Positions 1 through 8,435 are shown, numbered from the stretch's first letter. The stretch: DNA of 64,000 nucleotides from JBAZLV01 sp041650055 (GCA_041650055.1 JBAZLV010000006.1:1-64000), one strand, 5' to 3'. Translations and numbers: made by a program. Notes: generated from the letters alone by a model not told the origin.

Positions 1-2
1 GA

Positions 3-2531
3 AATGAAGATATATCGTTTAACGGCCGAGCGGGATTCATACCACCTCCTGTAAGTTTGCAGCATCTGTCCTATTTGCCCGCTGCCCGAATGTTACAATC
101 TCCGCTGTACGCTTACCCTGCGAGCTATGATTTGCGCACAACCGGAAAAGTGACGCCAGTGAAAGATCAAGGACAATGTGGTTCCTGCTGGGCATTTGCC
201 ACCATGGGATCATTGGAATCCAATTTATTATTGTCAGAAACCTGGGATTTTTCAGAACAACATTTAAAAAACAAACATGGTTTTGATGCTGCACATTGTG
301 ATGGCGGCAATGCATTGATGTCCACGGCATATTTGTCTCGATGGAGCGGCCCTATTATCGAGTCAGATGACCCTTATAATATAAACGTCAGCACTTCTTC
401 TGCCGGATTGACAATACAGAAACATATCCAGGAAGTTCTGTTTATTGCCGATAGAATAAATGCAACAGACAATAATGCTATAAAACAGGCAGTCATGGAT
501 TATGGCGGTGTTTTCACCTCGATGTATATGAATTCAAATCCAACGTACTCTTATTGGAAACCTTCCACGAATTCCTATTATTATAACGGCAGCAATGATT
601 CCAACCACGCAGTAACTATCGTCGGTTGGGATGACAATTATTCAAGCTCAAACTTCGCATTATCGCCAGGAGGAAACGGAGCTTTTATTATTAAAAACAG
701 TTACGGATCTGCATGGGGGGATGGCGGTTATTTTTATGTTTCCTATTATGACATCCATATAGGAACCGATAATTATCTGTTTAATAATGCACAATCCCCA
801 ACAAACTTTTCGAGAATTTATCAATACGATCCGTTGGGATTGATCAATGCGTATGGATGCAAGGTAAATAGCACCACTGCCTGGTTTGCAAATATTTTTA
901 CTGCAGTCTCAAGCGAACCGGTTGCAGCTGCGAGTTTTTATACATTGGCTCCCAATGCATCCTATACCATATACGTTTATACCAATGCTTCTTCCGGTCC
1001 GCGCAGCGGAACACTTGCTTTAAGTACATCGGGAACAATTGCATCTGCAGGTTATCACACGATTCAATTACCGAATCCCGTCGCGCTTGCCAACGGGCAA
1101 AAATTTTCGATAGTTGTTCAGCTTACTACTCCTGGATATAATTTTCCGGTTCCCGCAGAAAGTCAAAAGCCAGGATACAGCAGTCAAGCGACAGCAAATG
1201 CGGGACAGAGCTATATAAGCTGCGAGGGAACCACGTGGTATGACATGGCAGTAGAAGTAAATGCTAATGTAAATTTAAAAGCTTTTACGACCGTTGTTGC
1301 TCCCACTGTTACTACTACCGCTGTTACCGGGGTCTCAGCTTCTGCTGCCACTGGTGGCGGCAATGTTACCTCAGATGGCGGTGCAGCTGTTACTGCCCGG
1401 GGGGTGTGCTGGAGCACCGCAGCCAATCCAACTACAGCTGATCCTTGTACGAGTAATGGGACAGGCACAGGCTCATTTATTAGCGCTATTACCGGATTGA
1501 CCGCATTAACAACGTATCACGTTCGGGCCTATGCTACAAATTCCACTGGCACCGGATATGGGAATGATATTTCATTTTCATCAGCAGCAAATCTACCAAC
1601 ACTCACCACTACAGCGGTAACATCAATAACTCAAACAACTGCATCAAGCGGAGGAAACATTAGCTCAGATGGAGGAGCATCTATTACTGCACGAGGCGTT
1701 TGCTGGGGTCCCGACTCAAATCCCACTTTGGCAGCAAATAGCTGCACCAATGACGGGAATGCGTCAGGCACGTTTAGTAGTTCTCTAAGCGGCTTGAACC
1801 CGAGTTCTACCTATCATGTTAGAGCTTACGCGACCAATTCCGCAGGTACTGCATACGGAAACGACGTCCAGTTTGCAACACTTGCGATACCGGTCGTGCC
1901 GACAGTAAGTACAACCGCTGTAACAGGCATAACAATGACAACAGCATCAAGCGGCGGAAATGTTCTTTCAGATGGCGGTGAAGCAGTAACCAGCAAAGGT
2001 GTCTGTTGGGGCACAGCCGTGAATCCTGCTGTAGGAGGCAACTGCACCACTAATGGTAGCGGAACAGGGGCATTTACAAGTTCTATGAGTAGTCTGAGTC
2101 CAGATACAACCTATCATGTGAGAGCATACGCTATTAATTCAGTCGGCATAGGATATGGCAGCGATATTCCGTTTACAACATTAGCAGCGCCTGTTGCTCC
2201 CACCGTTCTAACGAGCATTGTTACCGGTATAACACCAACAACAGCGAATGGTGGAGGGAATGTAACATCAGATGGTGGATCGTCAGTCACTGAAAGGGGA
2301 ATTTGCTGGAGCACGGCAACCAATCCTACGACAACGACACCCAATACCTGGTGTGCAACCAACGGCGCTGGCACTGGAACATTTAGTGTTCCGATCGCCA
2401 GCCTTACAAATAATATACGTTATTATGTTCGTGCTTATGCCATAAATTCTGTTGGCACATCGTATGGGAGCAACGCAACATTTGTAACAGGTGTACGGCC
2501 ATCAGCTCCAATCTTGCTTCCTGTGCAATAA
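3..2531 (+). CDS. Secreted papain-family (C1A) cysteine peptidase with FN3-like repeats, 5' partial
   Basis: The frame is open to the left edge of the window, so the true start and any signal peptide lie outside; the first internal start candidate is a TTG at 57, which I do not believe. Near the N-terminus is a papain active-site block, QGQCGSCWAF, with the catalytic Cys codon at 186-188. It is followed by the His region SNHAVTIVGWDD (about nt 600-635) and the Asn region IKNSYGSAWGDGGYF (about 690-735), so the full Cys/His/Asn triad is present. A beta-rich region follows (about nt 800-1280) that looks like the lectin-like domain found behind many bacterial C1A peptidases. The C-terminal half is four tandem repeats of about 100 residues. 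It is probably an extracellular or surface protease with adhesive repeats. No sorting signal is visible at the C-terminus, which ends shortly after the last repeat. Confidence 0.85.
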   Translation, partial: NEDISFNGRAGFIPPPVSLQHLSYLPAARMLQSPLYAYPASYDLRTTGKVTPVKDQGQCGSCWAFATMGSLESNLLLSETWDFSEQHLKNKHGFDAAHCDGGNALMSTAYLSRWSGPIIESDDPYNINVSTSSAGLTIQKHIQEVLFIADRINATDNNAIKQAVMDYGGVFTSMYMNSNPTYSYWKPSTNSYYYNGSNDSNHAVTIVGWDDNYSSSNFALSPGGNGAFIIKNSYGSAWGDGGYFYVSYYDIHIGTDNYLFNNAQSPTNFSRIYQYDPLGLINAYGCKVNSTTAWFANIFTAVSSEPVAAASFYTLAPNASYTIYVYTNASSGPRSGTLALSTSGTIASAGYHTIQLPNPVALANGQKFSIVVQLTTPGYNFPVPAESQKPGYSSQATANAGQSYISCEGTTWYDMAVEVNANVNLKAFTTVVAPTVTTTAVTGVSASAATGGGNVTSDGGAAVTARGVCWSTAANPTTADPCTSNGTGTGSFISAITGLTALTTYHVRAYATNSTGTGYGNDISFSSAANLPTLTTTAVTSITQTTASSGGNISSDGGASITARGVCWGPDSNPTLAANSCTNDGNASGTFSSSLSGLNPSSTYHVRAYATNSAGTAYGNDVQFATLAIPVVPTVSTTAVTGITMTTASSGGNVLSDGGEAVTSKGVCWGTAVNPAVGGNCTTNGSGTGAFTSSMSSLSPDTTYHVRAYAINSVGIGYGSDIPFTTLAAPVAPTVLTSIVTGITPTTANGGGNVTSDGGSSVTERGICWSTATNPTTTTPNTWCATNGAGTGTFSVPIASLTNNIRYYVRAYAINSVGTSYGSNATFVTGVRPSAPILLPVQ
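1294..2505 (+). repeat. Four tandem FN3-like repeats inside the C1A peptidase
   Basis: Four copies of about 300 bp start near 1300, 1595, 1895 and 2195. Each encodes a block of the form PTVxTTAVTGI, then GGNVxSDGG, GVCW, a second Cys about 15-20 residues on, and (T)TYHVRAYAxNSxGxxYG. Two cysteines per repeat suggest an internal disulfide. The copies are clearly related at protein level but differ a lot at DNA level, so the duplication is not recent. Confidence 0.8.
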
Positions 2532-2554
2532 CTTTGTTAAAGGAGAGCTTACAA

Positions 2555-2917
2555 ATGAAAAAATTTACTTTATATACATCACTACTCTTAGTAATGGCTT
2601 TTTTTATGGTATCCTGCGGTGCTGGAGGAGGCGGTGGCACGAGTTCCCCTGCACCTACAACAGGAACTGCCACCCTTACCTGGACAGCCCCGACTACCAA
2701 TGTCGATGGATCGCCACTAAATAATCTTGCTGGATATAGAATCTATTATGGGACTCAATCCGGGAATTATAGTAACAGCATTGTTGTGGGCATTGTGACA
2801 ACACATCAAATTACCAACCTTGCTAGAGGATACACTTATTATTTTAAAATCAGAGCATTTAATGCCCTGGGAGTTGAAAGCGATCTTTCAACTGAACAAA
2901 GTAAACCGATAAGTTAA
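2555..2917 (+). CDS. Small FN3-domain lipoprotein
   Basis: The protein has 120 residues. I chose the ATG at 2555 because an AAAGGAG ribosome site sits just upstream at 2539-2544 and the protein then begins with a classic lipoprotein signal (MKKFTLYTSLLLVMAFFMVSC, hydrophobic stretch, lipobox Cys near residue 21). The mature part has a Gly-rich linker (GAGGGGG) followed by one fibronectin type III domain with the usual LTWTAP and GYRIYYG segments. It starts 23 nt after the peptidase stop and before a strong terminator, so the two are probably cotranscribed. Both carry FN3-type folds, which suggests a joint surface role; the actual function is unknown. Confidence 0.8.
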   Translation: MKKFTLYTSLLLVMAFFMVSCGAGGGGGTSSPAPTTGTATLTWTAPTTNVDGSPLNNLAGYRIYYGTQSGNYSNSIVVGIVTTHQITNLARGYTYYFKIRAFNALGVESDLSTEQSKPIS

Positions 2918-2941
2918 TTTTCTCTTCAGATAAATTTCGAA

Positions 2942-2975
2942 AAAGCCCCGCCTATTTTATGCGGGGCTTTTTTTA
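2942..2975 (+). terminator. Rho-independent terminator
   Basis: Ten-base stem AAAGCCCCGC / GCGGGGCTTT around a 9-nt loop, followed by a run of T. It closes the peptidase-lipoprotein unit. Confidence 0.9.
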
Positions 2976-3252
2976 AACCAGACAGAAATTTTAAAAAAGT
3001 AGGCTTGGGGTCAGACTTCGGAATTAACGTATTTCAACGAAAGATTCTTTGTTGTTTTCTATTGCGCGGGACGGCAAGCCCCGCCTCTTCATTTGCTCAC
3101 AAAGGAAGCTTTGGGGACGTTGCGTAACGGAGCCCTGTGATTGCTCCAATTTTAAAAACCTGTTTTCAGCTTATTAAAGAAGGGAACCTGGTAATGGTTG
3201 TGAACGACGACGAGCGTTCGGACTTTCATGAAAAAACGCTCTTTACTGAAGG
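2976..3252. other. Intergenic stretch with a possible decayed coding remnant
   Basis: There is no convincing gene here. Phrases such as GGGGTCAGACTTCGG (near 3008) and GCTTTGGGGACGTTGCG (near 3108) look like the flanks of REP-associated transposase elements, from memory only. Around 3150-3230 a plus-strand frame reads LIKEGNLVMVVNDDERSDF, which faintly resembles the N-terminus of DHBP synthase (RibB, which has a GKMVIVVDDEDRENE-type block) but then drifts into non-homologous sequence. It may be a fossil of a mobile element or gene, or chance. Confidence 0.25.
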
Positions 3253-3621
3253 TTATTCCTTTTTCCGTTTTAACAAATCTTCCAACCCTGCAAACGGTTT
3301 ATACGTAGCCGAATCATTACTCGTATTATGAGCTTTTGATCCTTCGAACGTTTCCTTATCCAGATATTCCTGATGTTCCTGATCATGGCAGTACAGACAG
3401 AGCAGTTCCCAGTTGCTGCCATCAGGCGGGTTGTTGTCGTGATTGTGATCTTTGTGATGGACAGTCAGTTCTCGGAGCTTTTTTCCTGAAAACTCGCGTC
3501 CGCAGCGAGCACAGATTGCAGGGTAAAATTTCAGAGCTTGCTCCCGATATCCTTTTTCTCGGAGGTCACGATTGCGTCTGGCCTCAGCAATAATATCGTT
3601 TTGGGATTGCTTTTCTGGCAT
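3253..3621 (-). CDS. yajD: YajD-like HNH nuclease family protein
   Basis: The protein has 122 residues from the ATG at 3621. The open frame extends further upstream, but that extension is built from a dispersed hairpin repeat and does not look coding. The protein closely follows the E. coli YajD pattern: GYREQALKFYP, CARC (Cys37, Cys40), ELTVHHKDHNHDNNP (His55-His56), WELLCLYCHDQEH (Cys75, Cys78). These are the two zinc-binding pairs and the HNH catalytic core. YajD has no firmly established role; a DNA-directed nuclease activity is inferred from the fold. It has a short charged C-terminal extension and lies between dispersed repeats and dusB. Confidence 0.85.
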   Translation of the reverse strand: MPEKQSQNDIIAEARRNRDLREKGYREQALKFYPAICARCGREFSGKKLRELTVHHKDHNHDNNPPDGSNWELLCLYCHDQEHQEYLDKETFEGSKAHNTSNDSATYKPFAGLEDLLKRKKE

Positions 3622-3684
3622 TGAAATCAGTTCTCTTTTACTATGTATTAATGGTCTCAAAATAGAGAGAACGACAATAATATT

Positions 3685-3778
3685 TGTCATTCCCGAAGTT
3701 GTAATCGGGAATCTGGTCTTAAAATCATACCCGTCCCCGAACACCTGAATCGAGGATAGAAGCATTCGAGGATGACGG
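3685..3778. repeat. Dispersed hairpin repeat (TGTCATTCCCG family)
   Basis: It starts with TGTCATTCCCGA, has a near hairpin TTCCCGA/TCGGGAA, a second short stem, and ends with CGAGGATGACGG, giving an overall imperfect inverted repeat. Related units lie at 5009-5084, 59067-59136 and 61289-61308. Confidence 0.7.
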
Positions 3779-3833
3779 ATCAGCATAAGTACAGATTATT
3801 ATGACTTCGATAATATGTACCAATGCAATGTCT

Positions 3834-4829
3834 TTATATGTTGTCTTGCATCCGGGATCCGGTATCTGGCATCAGGGTAAAGAAGCTCCTAATTTCCACT
3901 TCAACATTATCAAACGTATCCATGTGATTAATTCTTTGCCTGAATTCCGCTCCGCCCGGAAGACCTTTTGTATACCAGCAAAGATGTTTCCGCATTTCCC
4001 GCACACCGATGTTTTCTCCAAGCAAGACTACCATATCGTTTAAATGCCGAAGCATGGTCGTCTGGCGTTCTTCCCGAGAAGGAGGTGGAGGAACAATGCT
4101 TGTTTCAAGGTACTGCTTTGCTTCTCTGAACAACCATGGATTTCCCTGAACAGCCCGTCCGATCATGACGCCGTCGCAACCGGTGGCATCCAGCATTCTT
4201 TTTACGTCTCTGGCTGAACATACATCTCCGTTTCCAATCACCGGAATGGCAATGGAATCCTTTACCTGCTTGATCGCGCTCCAGTCTGCATGGCCTCGAA
4301 AACCCTGGGCTTTTGTTCTTCCATGTACTGTTACCGCAGTAATACCAATGGCTTCTGCAGCCTTGGCCAGGTCAACTGCCACGATATTATTTGCATCCCA
4401 GCCTAAACGAATCTTGACCGTAACCGGCACTCTGGATGCTCGCACGACCGCAGTCATAATCTCTTTTGCGAGTTCCCTGTCACGCAGCAGCGCAGAGCCT
4501 GCCCCGCTTCTCAAGACCTTCGGTACCGGACAGCCCATGTTAATGTCAATAAAGTCAACATTTCCCTGCGAAACAATCCGGGCAGCCTCGGCCATGGACG
4601 CGGGTTTTGATCCAAAGAGCTGGATCACGACCGGACGCTCGGCTGGATGCGTGTGCAGCATGTTGTGAGTACGTTTATGCTTCCGGATTAACGCTTCAAC
4701 GCTCACCATTTCGGAAAAGACAAGTCCTGCACCCAACTCCTTGCAGATCATTCGGAAAGGAAAATCGGTTATCCCTGCCATGGGTGCAAGCACAAGAGGA
4801 TTTTGTTTTAAAAGGGATTGGATGAGCAT
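3834..4829 (-). CDS. dusB: tRNA-dihydrouridine synthase B
   Basis: The protein has 331 residues, the normal length for the Dus family, and reduces uridines in the tRNA D-loop using FMN and NADPH. The N-terminal TIM barrel starts with LAPMAGITDFPFR and carries the catalytic cysteine, Cys100, in INMGCPVPK. FMN-binding segments GNGDV and GVMIGRA follow. The helical C-terminal domain has GVREMRKHLCWY. The last 10-12 codons (LMPDTGSRMQDNI) are made from a GATACC/GATGCC-type repeat that recurs near 13288-13335, so the tail is probably not conserved. Confidence 0.95.
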   Translation of the reverse strand: MLIQSLLKQNPLVLAPMAGITDFPFRMICKELGAGLVFSEMVSVEALIRKHKRTHNMLHTHPAERPVVIQLFGSKPASMAEAARIVSQGNVDFIDINMGCPVPKVLRSGAGSALLRDRELAKEIMTAVVRASRVPVTVKIRLGWDANNIVAVDLAKAAEAIGITAVTVHGRTKAQGFRGHADWSAIKQVKDSIAIPVIGNGDVCSARDVKRMLDATGCDGVMIGRAVQGNPWLFREAKQYLETSIVPPPPSREERQTTMLRHLNDMVVLLGENIGVREMRKHLCWYTKGLPGGAEFRQRINHMDTFDNVEVEIRSFFTLMPDTGSRMQDNI

Positions 4830-5008
4830 TAGTTATTATAACTAAAAGCAATTAAAATGCGAGAAATTTCCTTTGTTATTAAGCATTCCTGCATATGCAT
4901 AAGAATATTCTCTTGAACAAACGGTTTTTTGGTGTATATTGTTTTCTCGCAGCAGTAAAGAAATGGATGCTTCTCGTTTACTAAAAAGTTCTCGGATATA
5001 ATAACATT

Positions 5009-5084
5009 TGTCATGCCCGTGAAAACGGGCATCCAGTGTTATCGAAAAAGTTCTGGATTCCCGCTTGCGCGGGAAGGACGGCGT
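5009..5084. repeat. Dispersed double-hairpin repeat (TGTCATGCCCG family)
   Basis: Two adjacent hairpins, TGCCCG/CGGGCA and TTCCCG/CGGGAA, separated by TCCAGTGTTATCG. It is the main content of the 300-bp gap between dusB and the histidine kinase gene; I see no gene in that gap. Confidence 0.75.
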
Positions 5085-5136
5085 ATAGAGTATAGATCTA
5101 AAGGATTTCTTCAACTGCTTGCTAAAAGGGATCTCA

Positions 5137-6573
5137 ATGAAATTAAGCATTCTTGCACGATTATTTCTGGGATATTGTTTTCTGCTCGTTCTGGCTGCCG
5201 GCATGAGCGTGTATGCCATTGTACAGCTTGGCCAAGTGACCGATGTGACTCGTTCCATTATTCTCGTGGACAATTCTCTTATCAGCCTTCATAAGGACCT
5301 GACGGATGCCCTATTGTCAGAAACACGATATGAAAAAAAATATTTGATCGTTCGTGATCAGGCGCTGTATGAAGGATTTCTCAAATCAAAGAAAGAATTC
5401 GAGCAGTATCTGAAAGAGGCAATGCTGTTGAATCTTCCTGATGAAGCAAAAAATGCCTTACAGAATGTCGATAGTCTTCACCGGACGTATCTCGATTTGT
5501 TTGAAGAAGAATTGAACAATCTTAAAGAGCTGCAATACTATTCAAAGACGCAGTTTGCTGAAGCCAAAGAACAGGCAGTGAATGCTGCAATCGAGGAATT
5601 GATCAAGATCCGCCTTATGAGCCACCAGAATATCTATCGCAAGGTAAAGCATTTAAGCGAAGCAGGAACCAGCGCCAGGACGCTTGCTTTGTTTATTAGC
5701 GCACTCTGCCTGCTTGCCGGTCTTGTTATGGCGATATGGATCACGCAGAGCATTACCCGGCCGCTTTCTGAAATGCACCGGAAAACAAAGGATATCTCCG
5801 CAGGGGTGTTTGAAGCAAACCTGAAGGTTGATTCTCCTCCTGAAATAGAAGAGCTTGCCCGCGCGTTCAATACCATGTGTGCGAAACTGCAGGAAGTCGA
5901 TAAAATGAAAATGGATTTTTTCGCGCTCATGTCGCATGAACTCCGAACGCCGCTTACCTCAATCAAGGAAGGCACGAACCTGTTGCTGGAAGGAAAGGGC
6001 GGAGAAATCACGGACAAGCAGAAAAAGCTCCTAAGCATCATATCTGAGGAAAGTGACCGTCTGATTGCGCTGGTAAATTCAGTGCTTGATCTTTCCAAGC
6101 TTGAATCCGGCATGCTTAACTTTACTTTTGCCAGGACGGATATTGCGCCCCTCATAAGCCAGGCGGTTCATGAAGTCGGGCCGCTTGCAGAGGCGAAGCG
6201 AATTACGGTCACTCTCACGCTCAAGGAAATGCCACTAGTGTCGCTCGACAGCGAACGCATGCTTCAAGTCCTGCGAAACCTGCTTGCGAATGCGCTGAAA
6301 TTCACGCCCCAGGGAGGAACAGTCGAGATCGCTGCAGGGTGCTGCAAACAAGGCATTTTAATAACCGTTACGGATACAGGCCCCGGTATTCCGAAGGAAC
6401 ATCTCGACGTGATTTTCGACAAATTCCGGCAGGCACCGGGGTTTGCGCGATTTCCGGGAACCGGCCTTGGTCTGGCCATTGTGAAGCATATTATACTGAA
6501 GCATGGAGGGACAGTGTGGGTACAGAGCACGGAAGGAAACGGCAGCACGTTTTCAGTTCAATTGCCGGTTTAA
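5137..6573 (+). CDS. Sensor histidine kinase, QseE/GlrK-like
   Basis: The protein has 478 residues from the ATG at 5137, which has an AAAAGGG site just upstream; a TTG at 5119 is the longer alternative. Order of parts: TM1 (about residues 8-30), a mostly helical periplasmic region of about 150 residues, TM2 (about 180-203), HAMP linker (TRPLSEMHRKTKDI), HisKA with phospho-acceptor His in MSHELRTPLTS, and HATPase_c with NALKFTPQGG, TDTGPGIP and GTGLGLAIVKHI. It phosphorylates a response regulator, here almost certainly the NtrC-type protein encoded two genes on. The kinase-lipoprotein-regulator order matches enterobacterial glrK(qseE)-qseG-glrR(qseF). The signal sensed is unknown; in enterobacteria the locus is tied to cell-envelope and amino-sugar control. 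Confidence 0.9.
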   Translation: MKLSILARLFLGYCFLLVLAAGMSVYAIVQLGQVTDVTRSIILVDNSLISLHKDLTDALLSETRYEKKYLIVRDQALYEGFLKSKKEFEQYLKEAMLLNLPDEAKNALQNVDSLHRTYLDLFEEELNNLKELQYYSKTQFAEAKEQAVNAAIEELIKIRLMSHQNIYRKVKHLSEAGTSARTLALFISALCLLAGLVMAIWITQSITRPLSEMHRKTKDISAGVFEANLKVDSPPEIEELARAFNTMCAKLQEVDKMKMDFFALMSHELRTPLTSIKEGTNLLLEGKGGEITDKQKKLLSIISEESDRLIALVNSVLDLSKLESGMLNFTFARTDIAPLISQAVHEVGPLAEAKRITVTLTLKEMPLVSLDSERMLQVLRNLLANALKFTPQGGTVEIAAGCCKQGILITVTDTGPGIPKEHLDVIFDKFRQAPGFARFPGTGLGLAIVKHIILKHGGTVWVQSTEGNGSTFSVQLPV

Positions 6574-6968
6574 TCTTGTGCGCGGTTCTTGTCGCTGCAT
6601 GTGCGCCGATCAAAGCGCTCTTCCCTGAGCGCGAAACCTGTACGCATGTGCCGCGCATGGACGACCGGAGCAGCAAAGCTGACTTTGACCACGCTCTTTC
6701 CCAGTATGAGAAGATGCTGTCAAAGTCAGGCAAGTCATCTTCCGGCGATATTGCTTTGATGAGCCTGGGATTGCTCAGCGCGCATTATGCGAATCCAGGC
6801 AAGGATTATAAAAAAGCGCTCGGCTATTTTATACGGCTGGAGAAGGAATTTCCCGAAAGCCCGCTTGTTGAAGAGGCAAAAATCTGGATCAGCGTTTTCC
6901 AGTCCTTTGAAAAGGCAAAACAGGTTGATATTGAAATCGAAGAAAAGAAGAAGGGAATCGGGAAATGA
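6516..6968 (+). CDS. QseG-like lipoprotein between kinase and regulator
   Basis: The protein has 150 residues. The GTG at 6516 was chosen because GGAGGG lies 5 nt upstream (6505-6510) and the product then opens with a textbook lipoprotein signal: basic GRKRQH, hydrophobic SSIAGLILCAVLVAAC, lipobox Cys. The gene therefore begins inside the end of the kinase gene (58-nt overlap in another frame). The mature part is helical with TPR-like pairs (GDIALMSLGLLSAHYANPGK, then KKALGYFIRLEKEFPESP). In enterobacteria the lipoprotein in this position (QseG) acts with the kinase; the same is inferred here from position and class, not from strong sequence similarity. The stop overlaps the next start (ATGA). 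Confidence 0.85.
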   Translation: MGTEHGRKRQHVFSSIAGLILCAVLVAACAPIKALFPERETCTHVPRMDDRSSKADFDHALSQYEKMLSKSGKSSSGDIALMSLGLLSAHYANPGKDYKKALGYFIRLEKEFPESPLVEEAKIWISVFQSFEKAKQVDIEIEEKKKGIGK

Positions 6969-8341
6969 GTCTGCCGTCCACCGGCACGTTACTTCTTGTT
7001 GATGACGATCGGAACCTTCTTGAGCTGATGAGAATGAGGCTTGAAAGTTCCGGATACACGGTTACTGCGGCTCCGGATGAGCAGGAAGCAAAAAAAAATG
7101 CTCTGGAAAGGCCTTTTGATCTTGCTATCGTAGACCTGCAGCTCATTCATCAGGACGGCATCACGCTCATGGAAGAGCTTCACCGGATGAATCCCCGCAT
7201 GCCGGTGATCATTCTTACAGCCCATGGCAGCATCGAGAGCGCTGTGGAAGCGATGAAGCGCGGCGCATACACCTATCTTACGAAACCGTTCGATGCGCGG
7301 GAGCTTGTTCTCCATGTGGAACATGCACTGGAAACGAGCAGGCTTTCCCTGGAAGTTGATCGTTTGAAAAATCTATTAAGCGAACGGTATAATTTTCAGA
7401 ACATTATTGCGCGCAGTTCTGCAATGGAAGTCGTCCTTGAAGCCGTATCGCGGATAGCGCAAACGGAATCAACCGTCTATATCCACGGTGAAAGCGGCAC
7501 CGGCAAGGAACTGATTGCTCGTGCGATCCACCTTGCAGGCACTCGAAAGGACAAGCCGTTTGTCGCAATAAACTGTGCAGCACTTCCCGAAACGCTTCTG
7601 GAAAGCGAATTGTTCGGCCATGAAAAAGGATCATTCACCGGAGCGGTCAAAAGTTCGCGAGGTCTCTTTGCCCAGGCGCATGAAGGTACCATCTTTCTGG
7701 ACGAAATCGGAGACATGCCTCTTTCCATTCAGGCAAAATTTCTGCGGGTACTGCAGGAGCGGCAATTTTATCCGGTCGGCGGTGAACGGCCACTTGAAGT
7801 GGACGTTCGGGTTATTGTCGCCACGAATAAGGATTTGACGGAACAGGTGAAGCAGGCTCTTTTCCGGGAAGATCTTTTTTACCGGATTCATGTTATTCCG
7901 GTCTTTTTGCCGCCGCTTCGGGAACGGAAGGAAGATATTCCGGTATTGGCAGACTATTTCCTGAAAAAATTCTGCAAGCAGATGGACAAGGAAATAAAAG
8001 GGCTTGCTCCCTCGGCTCTCCAGCGATTGATGCTGCATGACTGGCCGGGTAATGTACGCGAGCTCGAAAATGCAATTGAGTATGCAGTTGCCATGAGCCG
8101 GCATGATGTTATTACCGAAGACATGATCCTGCCTACCTTACATCAGGATGAAAAAATGATACAACCTCTTCGGCAGGCCCGCGAACAGTTTGAAAAAAAT
8201 TATCTGGCAAGACTGCTGGAATCAACCGACGGCAATGTAGCAGCCGCAGCAACGCTGGCAGGGCGCTATCGAGCTGATATTTACACGCTTTTAAAAAAAT
8301 ACCAGATCAACGCATCAGATTTTAAAAAAAATAAGGGGTGA
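6965..8341 (+). CDS. Sigma-54-dependent response regulator, GlrR/NtrC-type
   Basis: The protein has 458 residues in three domains. The receiver (about 8-125) has acidic pocket Asp13-Asp15, phospho-acceptor Asp57 and Lys in YLTKPFD. The AAA+ domain (about 140-370) has Walker A GESGTGKE, the sigma-54 contact loop ESELFGHEKGSFTGA (GSFTGA in place of GAFTGA, a tolerated variant), Walker B GTIFLDEIGDM and DWPGNVRELENAI. The C-terminus is a Fis-like helix-turn-helix (GNVAAAATLAGRYRADIYTLLKKY). When phosphorylated it should activate RNA polymerase-sigma54. Its start overlaps the lipoprotein stop. A 24-bp perfect palindrome and a -24/-12 promoter lie directly downstream of this gene and are its likely target. 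Confidence 0.93.
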   Translation: MSLPSTGTLLLVDDDRNLLELMRMRLESSGYTVTAAPDEQEAKKNALERPFDLAIVDLQLIHQDGITLMEELHRMNPRMPVIILTAHGSIESAVEAMKRGAYTYLTKPFDARELVLHVEHALETSRLSLEVDRLKNLLSERYNFQNIIARSSAMEVVLEAVSRIAQTESTVYIHGESGTGKELIARAIHLAGTRKDKPFVAINCAALPETLLESELFGHEKGSFTGAVKSSRGLFAQAHEGTIFLDEIGDMPLSIQAKFLRVLQERQFYPVGGERPLEVDVRVIVATNKDLTEQVKQALFREDLFYRIHVIPVFLPPLRERKEDIPVLADYFLKKFCKQMDKEIKGLAPSALQRLMLHDWPGNVRELENAIEYAVAMSRHDVITEDMILPTLHQDEKMIQPLRQAREQFEKNYLARLLESTDGNVAAAATLAGRYRADIYTLLKKYQINASDFKKNKG

Positions 8342-8411
8342 TTTTTTTCTTTGTGCATCAACTTAAAATGAAGACATGGACTTTTCGTTGATTCTAGTAG
8401 ATCGCTCCCTC

Positions 8412-8435
8412 TTTTGTATGAAATTTCATACAAAA
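8412..8435. promoter_or_regulatory. 24-bp perfect palindrome, likely activator-binding (enhancer) site
   Basis: The half site TTTTGTATGAAA is followed directly by its exact reverse complement. It lies about 150 bp upstream of the sigma-54 promoter, the usual distance for NtrC-type enhancer sites, and 70 bp behind the regulator gene. Binding by that regulator is inferred from position. Confidence 0.7.

Noticed and set aside
1294..2505. CRISPR-like or minisatellite array suggested by the regular 300-bp spacing
   Set aside because: The repeats are in frame, protein-conserved and DNA-diverged: domain duplications within a CDS.
3622..3786. N-terminal extension of the YajD-like frame up to 3786
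   Set aside because: It is encoded by a dispersed hairpin repeat, has no ribosome site, and YajD homologues start near MPEKQ.
4842..5273. Minus-strand open frame of 143 residues
   Set aside because: Made of the hairpin repeat and the antisense of the kinase gene start; no protein-like pattern.
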